The translations under genes and the position numbers were made by a program. A model generated the notes under the pieces. That model did not search any database. It was not told the DNA's origin and saw nothing but the letters and a program-made list of their open reading frames with translations. Below, one piece after another: positions 62,345 through 64,000 of a DNA stretch of 64,000 nt. Within the stretch, counting starts at the first letter, position 1; each line of letters starts with the position of its first letter. The stretch comes from Micromonospora sp. LH3U1. GTDB taxonomy: Bacteria; Actinomycetota; Actinomycetes; Mycobacteriales; Micromonosporaceae. The stretch is from positions 868,001-932,000 of the forward strand of contig NZ_CP116936.1 in the NCBI RefSeq assembly GCF_028475105.1, in the 5' to 3' direction.

Positions 62345-63505
62345 CTAGCGGGCCGACACCTCGTCGGCCGGGTCGGCCAGCTCAGGTGCCTGGGGCTGTC
62401 GGGGCGTCAACTCGACCTGCGCGGGCGTGGCCAACTCCTCGTCCGAGACGCCCAGCTCGGCGAGCTTGCGGGCGCTGACCAGCACCCGGGCCTCCAACGA
62501 GCCGACCGCCCGGTTGTACGCCGTCACCGCACCGGCCAGCGACGACCCGAGCTTGCCCACGTGGTCGCCCAGGGTCGACAGCCGGCCGTACAGCTCCCGG
62601 GCGAGGGTGTGCACCGCGAGCGCGTTACGGGCCAGCGCCTCCTGCCGCCAGGAGTAGGCGACCGTCCGAAGCAGGGCGACCAGTGTGGCCGGCGTGGCCA
62701 GCACCACGTTGCGGGTGAACGCGTGCTCCAGCAGCGTCGGGTCACGCTGGAGCGCGACGTCGAGAAACGGGTCGGCGGGGACGAACAGCACCACGAACTC
62801 TGGTGAGTTGTCGAACGCCGACCAGTACGACTTGGCGGCCAGGGCGTCGACGTGCCCCCGCAGGTGCCGGGCATGGGCGTCGAGGTGGGTGTCCCGGCCG
62901 CGCTCGTCGCGGGCCTCCATGGCCGTCAGGTACGCGTCGAACGGCGCCTTGGCATCCACCACCACCGACCGGCCGCCGTGCAGCCGGACCACCAGATCCG
63001 GTCGAACGACCTGCTGGTCGGTGGCGGCGGTGACCTGCTCGGAGAAGTCGCAGTGCTCCAGCATCCCGGCCGCCTCGACGATCCGGCGCAACTGGTGCTC
63101 GCCCCAGCGGCCCCGCACCTGCGGTGCCCGCAGCGCCGCCACCAGCTGCTTGGTCTCGGTGCGCAGCTCACCGGAGACCGCGTTCATCGAGCGGACCTGC
63201 TCGCGCAGCTCGGCGTACGCGTCGACCCGGTCGTGCTCCAGCTCGGCCACCCGCTGCTCGTAGCGGCGCAAGGTGTCGTGCAGCGGCGCGACCGCCCGGG
63301 CCACCGCCTCCTGGGACTGTGCGGTGGCCTCGTAGCTCAGGGCCCGCATGGACTGCTCCAGCCGGCCCTCGCCCTCCCGGGTGGCCGCCAGGGTGGCGTC
63401 GAGGCGGGCGATGTCGACCGCCGACCGGGAACGGGCCGCGAGCCATCCAACCGCTCCGCCGGCACCGAGGCACACGATCACCAGGAGCAGCGTCGAGACG
63501 TCCAT
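62345..63505 (-). CDS. rmuC: RmuC family protein
   Basis: 386 aa. N-terminal membrane helix (VSTLLLVIVCLGAGGAVGWLAAR), coiled coil (about 30-130), then the RmuC domain (QVRGRWGEHQLRRIVEAAGMLEHCDFSEQVT, RPDLVVRLHGGRSVVVDAKAPFDAYL, FVVLFVPADPFLDVALQRDPTLLEHAFTRNVVLATPATLVALLRTVAYSWRQEALARNA). RmuC limits recombination at inverted repeats in E. coli and has a nuclease-like fold. This is of interest next to a genome rich in palindromes. ATG 63505 is chosen; upstream codons belong to non-coding frames. Confidence 0.92.
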   Translation of the reverse strand: MDVSTLLLVIVCLGAGGAVGWLAARSRSAVDIARLDATLAATREGEGRLEQSMRALSYEATAQSQEAVARAVAPLHDTLRRYEQRVAELEHDRVDAYAELREQVRSMNAVSGELRTETKQLVAALRAPQVRGRWGEHQLRRIVEAAGMLEHCDFSEQVTAATDQQVVRPDLVVRLHGGRSVVVDAKAPFDAYLTAMEARDERGRDTHLDAHARHLRGHVDALAAKSYWSAFDNSPEFVVLFVPADPFLDVALQRDPTLLEHAFTRNVVLATPATLVALLRTVAYSWRQEALARNALAVHTLARELYGRLSTLGDHVGKLGSSLAGAVTAYNRAVGSLEARVLVSARKLAELGVSDEELATPAQVELTPRQPQAPELADPADEVSAR

Positions 63506-63559
63506 CACCGGAGCTTGCCAGACTGATACGACGTGCGAGCCGGGGGTACGTTCGATGAC

Positions 63560-64000
63560 ATGGAACTTGTGCTCTGCCTCGCCGTCGTGGTGGTCGGCGC
63601 GTTGGGTGCCGCGGCGCTCGTCCGCGCCCAGGCCGGCGCTCGCCAACGCACCGCGCTCGGCGACGCCCGCGCGGAGGCGCAACGGTGGTACGAGCGCCTC
63701 GGCGGCCAGTTGATGAACCTCCAGGGCGACGAGCCGGCGGTACGCCAGGCGCTGGCCGACGCCGGCGAGCGGTACAACGCGGCGGGCTCGCAGCTGGAGC
63801 AGGCGCGCACGCCGCACCAGTTCGGGTTGGCCCGGGAGACCGCGTTGGAGGGGCTGGCCTACATTCGCGCGGCGCGTACCGCGCTGGGCATCGATCCGGG
63901 CCCCGAGGTGCCGACGCTGGCCGCCGCTCGCGGCGTGGGGCAGCTCACCAAGGAGCGCGAGGTCGACGTGCAGGGGCAGACCTTCCGGGCTGGCCCGCAA
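63560..64000 (+). CDS. Membrane protein, N-terminal part (cut by window edge)
   Basis: An open frame from ATG 63560 runs off the right edge (147 codons visible, no stop). It begins MELVLCLAVVVVGALGAAALVRAQ, a signal-anchor helix, then a helical, charged segment with AQRWYERLGGQLMNLQGDEPAVRQALADAGERYNAAGSQLEQARTPHQFGLARETALEGLAYIRAARTALG. TACGTT (63547-63552) ends 7 nt before the ATG (leaderless). Family not recognised. It is divergent from rmuC. Confidence 0.8.
   Translation, partial: MELVLCLAVVVVGALGAAALVRAQAGARQRTALGDARAEAQRWYERLGGQLMNLQGDEPAVRQALADAGERYNAAGSQLEQARTPHQFGLARETALEGLAYIRAARTALGIDPGPEVPTLAAARGVGQLTKEREVDVQGQTFRAGPQ

Overview
The window is from a high-GC actinobacterium and best fits the Micromonosporaceae (Micromonospora or Salinispora type). 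The evidence is the very strong G/C bias at third codon positions, actinobacterial gene neighbourhoods, a biotin-dependent acyl-CoA carboxylase in the AccA2/AccD/AccE form, a GuaB1-type GMP reductase, mycosin/ESX-like genes, and many genes whose start codon lies 5-8 nt after a TANNNT -10 box (leaderless transcripts). I found no tRNA, rRNA, CRISPR array, insertion sequence, prophage or biosynthetic cluster. Most genes look like chromosomal housekeeping or near-core genes.

Layout. 1-13 kb: a kinase fragment, an acyl-CoA mutase large subunit, an M20 amidohydrolase, a DUF4349 lipoprotein, small enzymes, an LpdA-type flavoprotein, DUF998 and DedA membrane proteins. 12.4-13.9 kb: a threonyl-tRNA synthetase without editing domains, preceded by a leaderless 18-codon ORF with three consecutive Thr codons and several inverted repeats; this looks like a threonine attenuator. 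13.9-19.3 kb: marR plus a heterodimeric ABC exporter, then divergent doxX/tetR with twin operators. 19.3-26.7 kb: guaB1, accA2, a padR-controlled DrrAB-type ABC exporter, an O-methyltransferase and maf. 27-30 kb: a short ESX-like set (mycosin, Pro/Gly-rich protein, small helical protein). 30-39.5 kb: accE, a Ser/Thr kinase, lysozyme, M50 protease, panE-like reductase, sigma factor with membrane partner, accD and birA. 39.6-47 kb: PH-domain protein, MaoC, two GtrA proteins, PEP carboxykinase, geranylgeranyl reductase. 46.9-64 kb: a stretch resembling the M. tuberculosis Rv1086-Rv1110 neighbourhood (Z-prenyl synthase, PIN-PhoH, glpX, DUF4245, xseB, xseA, ispH) with otsB, an Xre regulator, a lytic transglycosylase, rhomboid, a ferredoxin reductase-like protein, a YdcZ-type transporter and rmuC.

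How the genes work together. accA2, accD, accE and birA supply a biotinylated acyl-CoA carboxylase; AccD carries Asp420 at the position linked to propionyl-CoA preference. With the methylmalonyl-CoA-type mutase this outlines propionyl-CoA to succinyl-CoA, while PEP carboxykinase and GlpX serve gluconeogenesis. IspH, the Z-prenyl synthase and geranylgeranyl reductase belong to isoprenoid metabolism. Three efflux or redox loci (marR, tetR, padR) each have a visible palindromic operator inside the promoter.

Most notable: the Thr-codon leader before the second thrS; a leaderless 47-aa ORF overlapping phoH2 in the way the PhoAT antitoxin does in mycobacteria; eight large intergenic palindromes in five arm families, all with GATC near the outer end; an array of GTCACG hexamers beside an Xre regulator; and the orphan mycosin locus.
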